DNA of 64,000 nucleotides, from NCBI GenBank assembly GCA_947095585.1, contig OX352763.1:99675908-99739907 (forward strand), given 5' to 3'. The stretch comes from Nephrocerus scutellatus. Lineage: Eukaryota; Arthropoda; Insecta; Diptera; Pipunculidae. The notes beneath the pieces were generated by a model that was given only the letters and a program-made list of their open reading frames with translations, searched no databases and had not been told where the DNA came from. Numbering within the stretch: the first letter of the stretch is position 1; every line of letters begins with the position of its first letter. The translations under genes and the position numbers were made by a program. Below are positions 22,741 to 36,954 of the stretch, piece after piece.

Positions 22741-23003
22741 AGAACATTAATATCTAAGAGGAAATAATTATATAATTTATAGTCCTAAAACTAAAAATTC
22801 AAGGCCAGTGTTCATGCGGCTACGGATATTACAAAACTAGCTATCCAACTGAAAGACGAAGACTAATACTAAATGTGCAAGACCAATAATAAGATCATGT
22901 CTGCAAGACTCTTGCAGAAACAATAACAAATACGAAAAAGTTATCTAAATGCTAAGTTGTTTTTGTTGTGAATTTTATAATATTTGTACACACGTTTGTA
23001 ACT
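22741..23003. other. No recognisable feature
   Basis: A- and T-rich spacer between a CR1-group 3' end and a HINE-like 5' end. Confidence 0.5.
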
Positions 23004-24120
23004 CAAAAAAAAAACAACCCATAAAAATACAATTTTTCATGTAAATTCTCTAATAGGAGATGTGTTAAAATTTGAAGAAAACCGGGCTAATTTTTAAAAA
23101 ATTTACATGGGCACCCCTAGGGCCTGTTCACTCCAAAAACTTTACAAAAAATTTTGTCCATCGGAGATACACATGTATATAAAATTTGAAGAAAATCGGG
23201 TTCTTTTTTTGAAAAATTGTTATGGGCCCCACGACCCCGGCCACCAAATTTTTTACAAAAAGTGTTGTCCATCGGAGATACATACGTATATAAAATTTTA
23301 AAAAAAATCGGGTTAAGTTTTTTAAAAAATTTGTTGGGACCAATGACCCTGGGGTCCGGGGTCTCCAAAATTTTTACAAAAAGTGTTTTCATCGGAGATA
23401 CATACGTATATAAAATTTGAAGAAAATCGGGTTAATTTTTTTTAAAAAAACTTTGGAGAACACGACCCCGGAGCCCGGGGTCTACAAATTCTTAAAAAAA
23501 AGTGTTGTCTATCGGAGATACACATGTGTTTTAAATTTGAAGAAAATAATTTTTTAAAAAAAAGTAATGGGGCCCCACGAACCCGGACCCGGGGTCTCCA
23601 AATTATTTACAAAAAGTTTTGTCTATCGAAGATACACATGTGTATTAAATTTGAAGAAAATCGGGTTAATTTTTTTAAAAAATTGCATTGGGCCCCACGA
23701 ACCCGGGCCCGGGGTCATAAATTTTTTACAAAACGTATTGTCTATCGGAAATACACATGCGTATTAAATTTGAAGAAAATCGGGTTAATTTATTAAAAAA
23801 AGTTATGGGGACCCACGAGGTCTCCAAATTTTTTACAATAAGTTTTGTCTATCGAAGATACACATGTGTATTAAATTTGAATAAAATCGAGTAAAATTTT
23901 GTAAAATATTTGTAGGGGAGCCCCCCGACTCCATGGCCCGAGGAGCCTACAATTTTAATAGAAAGTGTTGTCTCCGGAAATACACATGTGTGCAAAATTT
24001 CAATAAAATCGGGCTTTGGGAAGTGGGTTAAAAATTGATCGCAAGATTCCACGACCGACGACCGACCGACGACCGACATCCGTGCCACGGGCAAGTGAAG
24101 TTAATATAGAGAATTTAAAA
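23004..24120 (+). mobile_element. HINE-like element, copy 4: nine internal tandem units
   Basis: Longest copy. 5' end with CCCATAAAAATACAATTTTTC and TAAATTCTCTAAT. Then a head-to-tail array whose anchors (ACACATGTGTAT and variants such as ACATACGTATAT) lie near 23058, 23169, 23280, 23400, 23520, 23634, 23752, 23860 and 23982, so a period of about 108-122 bp. Each internal unit reads anchor, AAATTTGAAGAAAATCGGG, a T- then A-run, and GGGGCCCCACGA-type sequence. The ninth is the terminal unit (CAAAATTTCAATAAAATCGG). A (CCGA)n-type microsatellite, CCACGGGCAAGTG and AATATAGAGAATTTA close it. Its many ORFs (for example with repeated GPHEPGPGV) are repeat by-products. Confidence 0.93.
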
Positions 24121-25849
24121 AGTATATTTCTAGTCATGATCAGATGCTGCTTGAATAAGACATGCCCGCTCATCAGACCGTCAAGTTGGGATACCACGAA
24201 TATTTGTTTTGTGAAATGAAATTCGAAAAGAGACTTTATTTCAAAAAGTAAAAATACCTGCCGTCCGTCCGTGACTACGTTAAGGAACGGAAAAAAACTT
24301 TCTTGAATGTTGACGCACGAGTTACTTAAAATTTAGTTTTCCATGCGTATTTTTTGATACTTACAGTAGAAGTAACATTTTTGCAAGCTAAATTAATGAT
24401 TCACTTTTTTCCAATACAATATATTTATTCAAAAAATGCAACTTTAGGTTGAAAATTAAGTACGAATATTTACAACCTTTAGCATGCTGTACAAAGAACA
24501 TCTTAGCAAAATCCTTTAAGTAGTAAATTAGGGGACACCCTGTATATTAGTCCATTTTCTACTATAACATTTTTTTGCGAAGCCGAACAAAAAAATCCTT
24601 TCACGATGAGTGCACGTAACACGCAATCTATAACAACTGTTCAATAAATACCCATCAGATCCTCGTCTTAAGCAAATCAAAATTGATGGTTGTAGTTATT
24701 ATGGGTAGAGGACCCTAGTTTACCACTTGATTTTGTATCCTTTTACGGCCATACTCCTACACGACACATAAAAACAATACTCGTGTAATAAAAATCGTCG
24801 GACAGAAAGTGTGCGTGTGGCATTAAATGCTCCGTTGTACCACTGTCATTCACTACAATATCTTTCAAAGACAACATTTCGATGTCTCCTTTGTAGCATC
24901 AGCTCAATAAAATTCCAAGGAAATATTTATTGGCTACAGTAAGTGCGAAATAATAATTTTATTGTTAACAAGGACGTCCATGTTGCGAAAGATGGGGAGA
25001 AATTTTCCTGATGTTCACTTATGATAGGAACGATACACGCCCAACCAGCACATCCAGTCGCCACAGCCGCCCGACTTTATTTATTCCACATTACATTAAA
25101 GGAAAATGCTTAAGCAATAATGCACTCGACACTTTTATTGCTTTTTTGCTGCTGACCCAAGACCGAGTAGACTATGTTCGCAGTTCGATGTATATTGTGT
25201 TTCCTTTAGTCTTCTGGAGTCAAAGGTTGGCTGGCCAGCCTACACCATCAGGTCATTCTTAGAACGTATTTATTATTGTTTATGATGGAGTGATTTCAGT
25301 TCTATTCGAAAAGTGATAGGAATTTCAGTAGGCGAGCTGGAACTTTTATAAATTTGAAGATTTCCTTCAGTTGTCCTGATTCTCTGCACAATACTCGTAG
25401 GTTCGTCTATCTGCCCATTGCGTGTTGTACCAAAAAGCAATCGCGCAGCATCATAAGTTGTAATTTCTAAGTAGACATTGCAACTCTGGATGCTTTGGTA
25501 GTTATATCTGTTATGCCGGTTAATGATAAAATGTAATCATAATAAAAAAGGATTTTCGCGATTATTGCCTCAGTGTTTTATGGTTAGCGACCAGGGATAA
25601 AAGCAACTAATATTTCCGTAAAACTACTCGTAGATAGGAGTATCCTATCGAACGAACGGGAAAAGAAACCTTAATTTTTAATATTGAAGCTTTACGTGCT
25701 TACGATTGGTATTGATTTCTTTTATTCATTTTTATGTTATACAGGAATAATGTTCAATGATGCTGGGACTACAGATCGAGTGGGCGCCAAAGAAAATACA
25801 CTCACATATTAGAGTAGTAGATTCATGAGCCATTGTTATTTCCGTAAGC
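24121..25849. other. No recognisable gene
   Basis: AT-rich. The frame 25011-25262 (83 codons) has no recognised domain. No element ends seen. Confidence 0.5.
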
Positions 25850-27290
25850 CGCCTAAAACTGGTTATAGAACCAAAAATCCATTAACCAAATTGGACCGAA
25901 CGTTATTTGACTTCGATAGAGTCCATGATTCTGCACTATAGAGCAGTACTGGGAGGATAGAGGATAGAGCTTATGCGAAGTCTTCTTAGTGGTCCCAGAG
26001 AGGGCTTTACTACTCAAATGCCTCCTTGAATAAAAACATCGATTCATCGTTTGATTTCTGAGCTGGTGTCGTTATTATACCTATGTTATAGAGGAGCCTA
26101 GGTAGATAAAGTCGCTAACTACCTCAAGGGATTAACTGTCAATAGTGGCATTCATACCAATACGACAAAGTTAGGTGTTTCTTGTTGACAGTAAATACTT
26201 AATTTTGCTTTCTGCTGCAAATCCAATTTTTCTGCTATTGAGACACAAGCTGGCAAAAGCTCGCTAGTTTCTACCAATAATATAAATGTCATCAGCATAT
26301 GCCAGCAGTTGAAACGAATTGAAAAAATTTGTCCTTCTAATTTGTCCTCTCCAATAGGATGTTTAAGAAAGCATATAACAGAAATCCTCCTTTACAAAAT
26401 CCTTTCTTAAGATCGAAGCTCTTGTTCAGGGTGTTCTCGACCTTAACAGAGCAGCGAGAATTCACCATATCATCATTCTGGACAGTCAAATGAGTTTGGC
26501 GGGGATATGAATATAATCTGTATAAATTCTTTTATATGAAACATAAAAGAAGGTAGTGAATATCAATTTGCAATTCTTGGGTCTCCTAAAGGATCTACTC
26601 CAGTGTGAATATTTAGTCGACTGTGTATCTTTCTGGCTTTAACACCCTCTCACAAACGATTAGATTAGCCGGTTAGAGGTTTAAATCCCAGAAACACCAA
26701 ATATATTTTTTACGGTGCTATCTCTCGCGAAATTCAAACAAACGTCTGAGAGACATAGGTCCTTCCAATTTGTGTGCAAAAATATAAAGCGCACGCAAAC
26801 AAAATATAGCACACGAGAAGCTAGGCAAATAACATTATTAGTCTTAGCCACTTCACAAGTAATCTTCTGCAATTGTATGCCATCAAGACCAACAGCTTTG
26901 CGATTCTCATGTCTAGATATGGCAATCCTCACTTCAACTTGGTCAGGTGGACAGACATTTTGGCTATTATCGTTGAATATTATCGAGGTTGATGGTTTCC
27001 TTAAACATGTCATGAAACTTCTGAGCATTTTTCATGGCCTGGCATCGCTCACTTTTATTTTTCCTTTGTAAGAGCCGGTGTTCCTCTCGCCTTTAATGCG
27101 GATAAAATTCACGAGCATCTCTCATCCTTTTTTGGAATCTCCTGAATAATGTCCCTTATTTTGCTGCATGCGCCTGCTTACTTTCGTCAACAAACAAGGG
27201 GTTTCGTTGCGGTGGACGGATCAAACCGAGTACATAAGTAGCGGTATCTCAAATGACGTAGCCACCGGTCCTCGGTTCTTGCGGCATAGA
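25850..27290 (-). pseudogene. RTE-group element, second lineage, linker to C-terminal domain, interrupted by a SINE
   Basis: On minus, from 27290 down: linker (FQKRMRDAREF, then PPDQVEVRIAISRHENRKAV, GLDGIQ) at about 27160-26870; a SINE on the opposite strand at 26668-26841; RT palm at 26470-26340 (NSRCSVKVENTLNKSFDLKK, GFCKGGFLLYAFLNILLE); LLAYADDIYIIGRN at about 26320-26275; KIKYLLSTRNT near 26200; SSEIKRRI and CRIMDSIEV-like C-terminal pieces to 25850. It is clearly diverged from the 3345-5145 lineage and full of stops. The YADD motif survives. More of the linker or endonuclease may extend to about 27800, unproven. Confidence 0.75.
26668..26841 (+). mobile_element. tRNA-derived SINE inserted in an RTE copy
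   Basis: B-box-like GGTTTAAATCCCAG near 26679-26692, then AACACCAAATATATTTTTTACG, TGTCTGAGAGACA-like sequence, CATTTGTGTG-type word CCAATTTGTGTGCAAAAATATA near 26765-26786, and GAGAAGCTAGGCA followed by AATAACATTATTA. These align with the SINE at 11057-11350, lacking the A box and part of the tail. RTE coding sequence lies on both sides on the opposite strand. Confidence 0.72.
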
Positions 27291-29414
27291 ATTTTACAAA
27301 ATGTGTGGGATACGCGTTCCAGCGATAAGCAATCTAGTTGACACCGCCTTTTGTCGGCTTTATCCACTGCTGATATTGGCAAATTTAGCATTAATGCGAA
27401 TTGCTACAACGCATCGTGAGAAGACAGTTATTTCCGCAGTAGAGCTGTCAACCCGACGCTCAACCCAACATATCTCACCAATTTCTTTAACGCATCCTTG
27501 CACAAAATTAAGCTAGGTATATCCTGGTCCTCAGATGGTGTGACGCTATGAATAAGTCTGATTAGCACAAATAAGGTGTTCACCAAATCATTCAAATCAT
27601 GAAATTGAAGACGCCACCGTTGAATTTAATTAGAGCTTTACCCCTACCGTACCAACTCTCGCGATTGCCTTGGTGGGCAAAATTCTTCGGTTCAATGTAA
27701 TTGCTTGCAATTTACTGCTCAACTTCGACCTTTTTCAGATACAGATCCCTAGTACACATAAACAGATAGCCCTAACTTAAGATTTAGGTGTTATGTAAGC
27801 CCTTCCGCCGCAACAAGGCTTAACCCAAGGTAGGGGTATTATAGACCATATCTTTCTCATTAATTTCAATTCCTATTTTATCTATTTCCAACCATATATT
27901 TGGTGCATCTTCTTCTCAGCGTCCTCTAACAACCTTTGTTATCTTTAGTAGATTTAATCCGAAAAAAAGTAGAAATATAAATTCAAGTCATCAGTTCTAA
28001 ATATCTGATTAAAACAGTCTAAGGGTAATAACCGCGATATCATCGAGAACGTTAAAAGCTAGATGAAGTTATAGGAATACACCCTTAAAGGAATATACGA
28101 ATGTGAAATAATACATTGATATCTTGCCTCCTGCATCCCTTGGCTTTTCATCCACGACAATTATTTACGCATAATCTAGATGCTGGCATCGAATTTCATT
28201 CGCATACGATGCCTATTGGTTTTCCAATTTTAATTTTTAAGGCAAAAAGAATTCACCTCAGAAGGGGATGAACTAAGTTCTCCACAGGAGGTGCACCACA
28301 ATTCACAACCCAAACCAGACCACCACGACGGCTGACAGAAAATGAACACGACAAAAGGGTTACAAGTGCGCACGGAAAAGGGTTGTTATTTCACTCAATG
28401 ACCCGTGATGGCGACGACGTCGTGCAGTTTTTGATACCTATTGTATACTCGTATCTTTATTCATCCCTATCCGGAAGGATTCTTCCCACTGACTGCATGC
28501 GATGCGATGATAATCATCTCGACATGCCGTGTTGTCATCTGAACATTGAAGATATTTGCAGAAAGACATTATAACTGCAAGGGTTAAACCTAACTAAAAT
28601 GGGAACCCTTTCGAAAGTGGGTGGATGGATGATGAAACTTTTGCGATACCGGTATTATCCGATTAAAAATTTTCAAATTTAAATTTTAAATTTTGTTTTT
28701 GTTTTGTTCTCATTAGCGGCAACGGGCATCGCATTACTTTTCCCAATACAATGTCTTGTGAACTTTTTGTGGTGATCCTTTCGTTTGGTTGGATTGTTTT
28801 GCAGCTAAAGGCAAATAGACAAGTCAATAGAATAGCCAATATTTCTCATTATATTCTCCTTTTAATTTATTCCGATCATTTCGGTTGAGAAATCAAAATT
28901 TCCATTAGGGATTCAGGATAAATATTGACGAATGACTGTTGTGAGAAGAATTGCGGTAGCATCGAAATCGAATATTCTTGAAGTTTGGTATTTTTACTGA
29001 TAAATCCAAGTTAAACAGCAAGGATTAAAGTCAAAGCAATGAAAAGACAATGTGAGGGAGAAGTTAATAAAATAAAAAATCCAGCGCAACGCACACAAAA
29101 TTGACAATCGAAATGCTACTTTGTTAATCGATTTAGCTTTCAGAATTTTCCTAGGATTTAATTCAGGTAAATAAATAAATAATTTAAGGTCTGATTAATT
29201 TAGAAAATTCTGCATTGAAATACATATGTAAGGGATTGGTTCAATTGTTCAATTTGCTTTTTTAACCTTCGTCCGGCGGCATAGGTAAAGTTGCGTTTTT
29301 TAATTTCAGTAACTTATATTCCGATAACCGTAGATAGCTAAAATTTTGTAACATCTCTACACATTTGTTAAACTCCTTTCAAGATAGGGGGTAAGATAAT
29401 TTTTGCTCTCATAA
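27291..29414. other. No recognisable gene
   Basis: Up to 27800 may be decayed upstream RTE sequence on minus. A 71-codon plus frame (27301-27516) is not supported. From 27800 on I see no domains. The stretch 28240-28580 is slightly less AT-rich and holds an unrecognised 63-codon frame (28383-28574). Confidence 0.45.
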
Positions 29415-29575
29415 GAATAATTGATGTACAAGCATATAAAATTTTAAGAAAATTAGGTAAATTGTGGCCCGAGAGCCACCAAATTTTAATAGGAAGTCTT
29501 GTCAAGTTTTTCAAAGTTTGAATTAACGAGCTAGGAAAGTGGACGCTATTTTTCACACGACCAAACCAATTTTTC
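29415..29575 (+). mobile_element. HINE-like element, copy 5 (very decayed)
   Basis: Retains ATAAAATTTTAAGAAAATTAGG near 29437, CCAAATTTTAATAGGAAGT near 29478, and GGAAAGTGG near 29532. These are in the order of the internal and terminal units of better copies. Both ends are lost. Confidence 0.6.
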
Positions 29576-30416
29576 TGCTAAACTGCTCATTCGCAATGCA
29601 AAACTACTCTGGGAATGTGTGTACGCTGAGACTGCAGTAAATAACAAAAGTATTTTCTATGATAACACACTAGTGTGAATAATGCCTACTTTCGAGGGTA
29701 GGTTATGGCGTAGAAAACAGTCACTTTCGTCTGTGGCCGTGTGAAAAGGAATTATTTTTTGAATGATTTATGAATGGACATAAGGTTTCAACATGACGGT
29801 TTCACCTGCTACACAATGCGAGAAACAATGTAATTATTGTTCACAAAGTTTTCGAACCCCGTGATAGCGCGTCTAGGCAAACAAATTATTTCACCAATTT
29901 CGTTATGGTTATTTGAAAAAGCGTTTATGCCAATACCCCAAATATTTTAGAGCTTAAGGACGATCCCATAGCTAGAGGAAGATATTTGACGAACTTTTTA
30001 TTAATAACCGCAGAGCTTATTCCGGAAAGCAATGGACAATTTCATAAAAAGGACGGAAGTCGGCAAGAAACAGATTCTTGGTAATAGCATTGATGCCAAT
30101 GTCTCAACTGAAATGAAAAAAGTATATAGAAAACCAATCCTATAGACAGCAAGAGCTTAAAATATTGTCGACGTCATCAAAATGTTTTTCGAAATTCGTG
30201 TCATTCACATGTTATGCTCATAAGGAATCGATGCGAATGGATTTATTCAGGTACCTCTGAAATTGTATGGGTTTTTTTCAAAAGCAGATAATTTGCCTCT
30301 GTATTCTATACAAAAAGTCCGTTATATTCCTTTTAGATAGAATTTTGTTTCTTACACAAATTGTTCCTTGATTACAGAAAATGCTAAAAGGACCAAAAAC
30401 AGCATGAAATGACACC
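29576..30416. other. No recognisable feature
   Basis: AT-rich; no domain, RNA gene or repeat recognised. Confidence 0.5.
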
Positions 30417-30595
30417 AGAATGGAACGAGATCTTAGCGCAAGGTTGCTTAAAGTCAACAAAGCCTATACTAAAGGAACCTTACAATGTCATCCAAGCCAT
30501 AAAGTTAGTGATGCCAAGCTGAGTAACTACGGAACGGAATCGGCCACGAGCCGAAGCCCGTTTGTAGAGCAAAATAAGATGATGATGGATGAAAT
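30417..30595 (+). mobile_element. RTE-group fragment with large internal deletion
   Basis: Begins with AATGGAACGAGATCTTAGCG and GGTTGCTTAAAGTCAACAAAG. These match the IRAWLLKANKAYYSL region near 4563-4620 of the large RTE copy. It then skips to the tail (GATGCCAAGCTGAGTAAC, GTTTGTAGAGCAAAATAAGA) and ends in ATGATGATGG. Several hundred bases of the C-terminal region are missing. Confidence 0.72.
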
Positions 30596-31377
30596 GTATA
30601 CGTATTATTACAAAAACAGATTAAGAACACTTAACAGTGCCATCTGTGGATCAAGTAATATTGCATATAAAAATCATATGTATTGAAATTGTGTGACGGG
30701 AACTTTGTATAAATTATAGCACAATGTAATTCATGTAATCAAAGAACCGACACTTCTAGAAACTGCTGATTTAGTATAAATACCCCATATTTCATTGTAG
30801 TTAGATATCATAGAATAAACGAATATGTGTTGCGTTTCTATTTGCAAAATCCATTTCAAGCCACAATTTCGTAACAGTACCCACACAATTTCATTTAATA
30901 ACAAACCAGTAGCCCATTCCATGGCTAAAAGAGTGAAATAAAACCCTGTTTCGTTGTCTTATCTAAATAGAAAAATACCCTTTAATTCACATATCTCCAA
31001 CGGAGCCATTAATTATAATGACAGCAACTCTTTCAGCTGTTCTCAATCTTTCATAGTGGTAGTTATTCTCAAACTTTTAAATACAAATTGATAAATATTT
31101 TTGTTGTAAGACATTTAACTTTAAATGTAATAATGCAAACTAGGCAGCAGGTTTATTCGATGCTGCCACACTCACCTATATTTAAAATATTGCAAACCGG
31201 AGCTTCTCAGCTCGTCATATGGATAGTTGTAACTTAGTATAAAGACTGAATTAGTAAAAAAAAATTTAAGTTTCATGAAAAAATTCTTTTTTACTCTTAA
31301 AAGTACCGCCCTTGAGCATATTAGAAGCATAGAGTTAGACTTTTGTATTCGAACTAAAGTATACTTGCTGCTCACAG
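30596..31377. other. No recognisable feature
   Basis: AT-rich; short ORFs only. Confidence 0.5.
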
Positions 31378-31613
31378 CACACCAGCGCACACAGAATACA
31401 GTCATCTAATGCCGCTATATGGGAAAAAAACTTGTATGTGAGCTCCGTGGCCTGATCACTCTAAAAACAGAAAGTGTTGTCATAGAAAACACACATATGT
31501 GCAAAGTTTGAATAAAATCGGGCTTTAGGAAGTGAGCTAAAAATTTATCACAAGATTCTACCACCAGCCAAGCCAGCCACGGGCACGCAAAGTTAATATA
31601 GAAAATTTAAAAA
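31378..31613 (+). mobile_element. HINE-like element, copy 6 (5'-truncated short form)
   Basis: Starts within the 5' module (CACACCAGCGCACACAGAA, then TCTAATGCCGCTATATGG). It carries one terminal unit (CACACATATGTGC, AAAATCGGGCTTTAGGAAGTG), short CCAGCCAAGCCAGCCA, CACGGGCACGC, and the 3' end AATATAGAAAATTTAAAAA. The inverted motif has one change from the consensus. Confidence 0.85.
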
Positions 31614-31805
31614 GCAAAGGTACAACAACCGCCCAAGAAAGCATTGACAACGTAAATTGTTTCGCAGACTTTATAATATAATATATCGATCTGATGTAAC
31701 ACGAAGGTAATTAAAGTTCCAGAAGACTGGTTTGTTTATTAGATGAATAGGAATATATAAACCTTGAGCGTCCTAGCGAGCAACTCGTTCAGTGTTAGCA
31801 CTGGC

Positions 31806-32110
31806 TGCGTTTTTTGTCTGGTGTGGTGTGCATCATTAATCGAGGGCAGAAAGTGGACGTAATCAGTAAAAACGGAGTACATCCAAAAGGGTACATCCGG
31901 ATTTATTTCGTTCATGACAACGCAAGACTGCACAGTGCCGATCGTTAGCCAATATCTTACATAATGAGTGGCTAACAAAAAGTCCAGTTCTAACCTGAAT
32001 CCTATAGAATCCTTGTAGGATCAACTGAAATGAGGGATTCGGAATTCAGAGCTATCACTTTTTCACAATTCAAGATCTAAATGCTGTAATCGAAAGTGAA
32101 GTGAAGTTAA
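31806..32110 (+). pseudogene. Tc1-like DNA transposase, C-terminal catalytic fragment
   Basis: Cut-and-paste transposase remnant. Frames carry GVVCIINRGQKVDVI near 31820-31870 (the VWGGISYNGRTDLV-type block), FVHDNARLHSADR near 31907-31945 (the HDNARPH block with the second catalytic Asp), then SSSNLNPIES near 31985-32012 followed by DQLK (the SPDLNPIEHLWDQL block with the third acidic residue). LNAVIESEVK-like sequence ends it. At least one frameshift and three stops. The DNA-binding domain and terminal inverted repeats were not found. It lies about 190 bases from a HINE-like copy. Confidence 0.75.
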
Positions 32111-32282
32111 TGTACCCATCCATGACATGAATAAATTCCCATTTAAAGTCAATCATTTTAAAACAAATAAAAGTTAGCATTTACCTATAACTTATATTTA
32201 CCTAGAAGTAAGACAATTTAACGACCTTTCAGTTGGTCGGACAGATGGGAAAATATTTCTTTACAATTCAAAAAACAATAAA

Positions 32283-34420
<2,138 letters not shown>

Positions 34421-34699
34421 GAAATGAAATGAAATGAAATGAAATGAAATGAAATGAAATGAAATGAAATGAAATGAAATGAAATGAAATGAAATGAAAT
34501 GAAATGAAATGAAATGAAATGAAATGAAATGAAATGAAATGAAATGAAATGAAATGAAATGAAATGAAATGAAATGAAATGAAATGAAATGAAATGAAAT
34601 GAAATGGAATGAAATGAAATGAAATGAAATGAAATGAAATGAAATGAAATGAAATGAAATGAAATGAAATGAAGTGAAATGAAATCAAATGAAATGAAA
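34421..34699 (+). repeat. (GAAAT)n pentanucleotide array, about 55 units
   Basis: Nearly perfect GAAAT repeats over about 279 bases, with isolated variants (GGAAT near 34606, GAAGT near 34671, CAAAT near 34686). The minus-strand frame with repeated SFHFI is a by-product, open only because the pentanucleotide has no stop in that frame. Confidence 0.98.
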
Positions 34700-34743
34700 C
34701 CAAATCAGTCAATCAGTCAGAAATACAAAATTGGACTAAACAA

Positions 34744-35170
34744 TAAAAAAACTACCCATAAAAATTAAAATTTTCTAACAACCAAAATATGCGTCTAAAA
34801 ATATACTGAATTCCACTATAAATGCTGAAAAATAAAAACACATGGGAAAACCTGCGTGCTTTTGTTGTAAAAAAACAAGCACTTATTCGAAATCAGCGCT
34901 ACACAGAGCGCATACAGTCATTATAGTATGGCGTGAATTGATGCCAATATATGGCATAATTTTTGAAAATATTGTATGGGAGACCTCCGATCCCATGGCC
35001 CGATAAATTCCAAATTTTAATAGAAAGTGTTACCACCAGATATACATACGCGTGCAAAGTTTAAATTAAATCGGGCTTGGGGAAGTGGATGAAAAATGAT
35101 CCCAATATTGCACCCCCGAACGAACGACAGACAGAACCATACCGACGCGAAGTTAATATAGAGAATTTAA
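34744..35170 (+). mobile_element. HINE-like element, copy 7 (short form)
   Basis: 5' end CCCATAAAAATTAAAATTTTC, then CTGAATTCCACTATAAATGC, an extra CTTTTGTTGTAAAAAAAC-like stretch, GCGCTACACAGAGCGC (itself a small palindrome), and ATTATAGTATGGCG. The terminal unit follows (anchor variant ACATACGCGTGC, then AAATCGGGCTTGGGGAAGTG). A CGAACGAACGACAGACAG microsatellite and AATATAGAGAATTTA end it. It starts 45 bases after the (GAAAT)n array. Confidence 0.87.
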
Positions 35171-36602
35171 TAAAGAACAGCTAAAAAAAGAAAGATGGAA
35201 AACTATAACACTAATACAGAGTGAATGTAATATCAACTTAAAACAAGCCTTTACTTAATTTATAAAATAATATAACCGAATTAGAGGTTAATTTATACAC
35301 GCGGAGTTTAAAATTCAAGTTAGTGCTACTACATATTCCTGGACTCTATATTAACTAAATGTAAACAAACTGCCGTTTAATAAGTTTTAGGAAGGGACTA
35401 GCAAGTAAATAAGATAGTGTCTGTCTTTCTACTCGTGAAACCAGAATATTTTTTTTATGAATTAGATAAAGGACAACATAATAAGAAATAAGAAGTTTCC
35501 TGAATAGACGCAAGTGGTTTTTTCCATTATAAACTTTGTGATTGTCATAATGAACATACATCCATCCATACATGAAAATGTTGAAAAGCGGCCAGCACCG
35601 TAACGAACTCGATTTATAAATAAATTACGTGAACTCAACAACATAGAGTCACAGAAGGCGAATTAAAAATTCAAAATGCCTTACTGGGGTGTTGACCATA
35701 AGAGGAATAATGCCGTTAAAATTTTACTACTAGGTACATCCTTTGGTCATTTGGGGGTTTTCAAGCAAAAGAATTTCACATACACACACTGATAACAAAT
35801 CATTTGTTAATAGTGGTGGTAGTGTACTGCCAACTACTGCCCACTCATAACGGAAACTATTCGCACCGAAAAGGTTTAATAAGAGGTTGCAGTCATCCCT
35901 TCCCGACAAACCTTAAACTCTACTTCTCCATTTTGGGTATTTCATTTAGAATTGAATGCCTATATACATATTTGGATATCTATAAATTGTCTTCTTCACA
36001 AATTACTAGCAAAAGAGCAATCAAACTAGAGGGGGCATCTCACAAAGTTTTAATACAATCCTATCCCAAACGCTTAAAAATAACTGGGATGATATATACA
36101 ACCGTTGTATGCGGCGGTCGGTTAAATGAAAATACTTTGAATTATTCATCTGATACACATGGCGATATTATGGCTTTGACCAAATCAACCTCTGTTTAAC
36201 GATGACCACGTCCATACTTCCAACTGGCAGTTACTATTACAGCAAAGAGAAGACAAGTTTATCTTTCACATGAATATTGTCCATATATGTACGTTTGCAT
36301 TGGTCAAGGGAAAACAACGAAATCGTTTTAAATATTAAAAACTGAAACAAGAACTAGAAATAATTAAAGGGAGAAATTAAATTTCTGCTCGGGTTTGCCA
36401 TATTTTTATGTTCTCCTACGAATTGAGTTATGCTTTTAAATAACAAAATTCAAATCGTAAAAAGTTAATTTGCTATTACTTTGATTTTCATTGTTACAAT
36501 GCTACATCAAACATCAAATTGAATCAAAGTGAATAAAATGAACTGGCTTATAGGTAAATATTCATCACTATCTGTCCAAAATAATTTTTCGCTTAGCAAT
36601 GT
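35171..36602. other. No recognisable gene
   Basis: A 131-codon plus frame (35804-36199) is open but has no recognisable domain, and its composition is unremarkable. No element ends seen. Confidence 0.45.
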
Positions 36603-36760
36603 GTTATTGAATTTATTCAAAGATTCCAAAATAACGTTTTAAGAAACATAATAAATGCGCCATGGTACGTTAGAAATGTTGATCTTCACCGGGATCTGGG
36701 AATATTAACCGTCCACGATTTCATCGGCAACATCGTGAAGGCCTATAATTGAGGAGGCAT
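36603..36760 (+). pseudogene. Jockey-clade non-LTR retrotransposon, C-terminal fragment
   Basis: One frame reads FIQRFQNNVLRNIINAPWYV, then RNVDLHRDLGILTVHDFIGN up to a stop near 36750. This is the well-known block after the RT thumb of Jockey-clade ORF2 (IQxxQxxxLRxIxxAPWYVxN). The frame is open across it, so this piece is younger or luckier than its neighbours, but the rest of the element is absent. Confidence 0.82.
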
Positions 36761-36954
36761 CAATACCAAGATCAAGATCAATATCAAAGTACCAAATTTT
36801 TTAAAATTAACTAAAACAACGTCAGCACATCGGCGATCGCAGCTGCAGTGTCCGCCAAGAAGTTACACGACTGACTCGGCGAACTAATCAATATCCTGCT
36901 TATAATTCGGATCATTAATTAAAACTGTGTGTGGCGTCCAGCTATATATCTGGT

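Noticed and set aside
23107..23796. Overlapping frames with repeated GPHEPGPGV and YTCVLNLKKIG words
   Set aside because: They follow the ~115-bp DNA repeat. They occur on both strands and several frames and change frame with unit length.
23004..24120. CRISPR-like array
   Set aside because: Repeats are ~115 bp, degenerate and contiguous, without spacers. The host is a eukaryote.
26715..27071. 118-codon plus frame
   Set aside because: Antisense to RTE linker and partly SINE; the minus strand has the family motifs.
35804..36199. 131-codon plus frame as a gene
   Set aside because: No recognisable domain and no neighbouring exon-like frame; length is plausible by chance in a 64-kb window.
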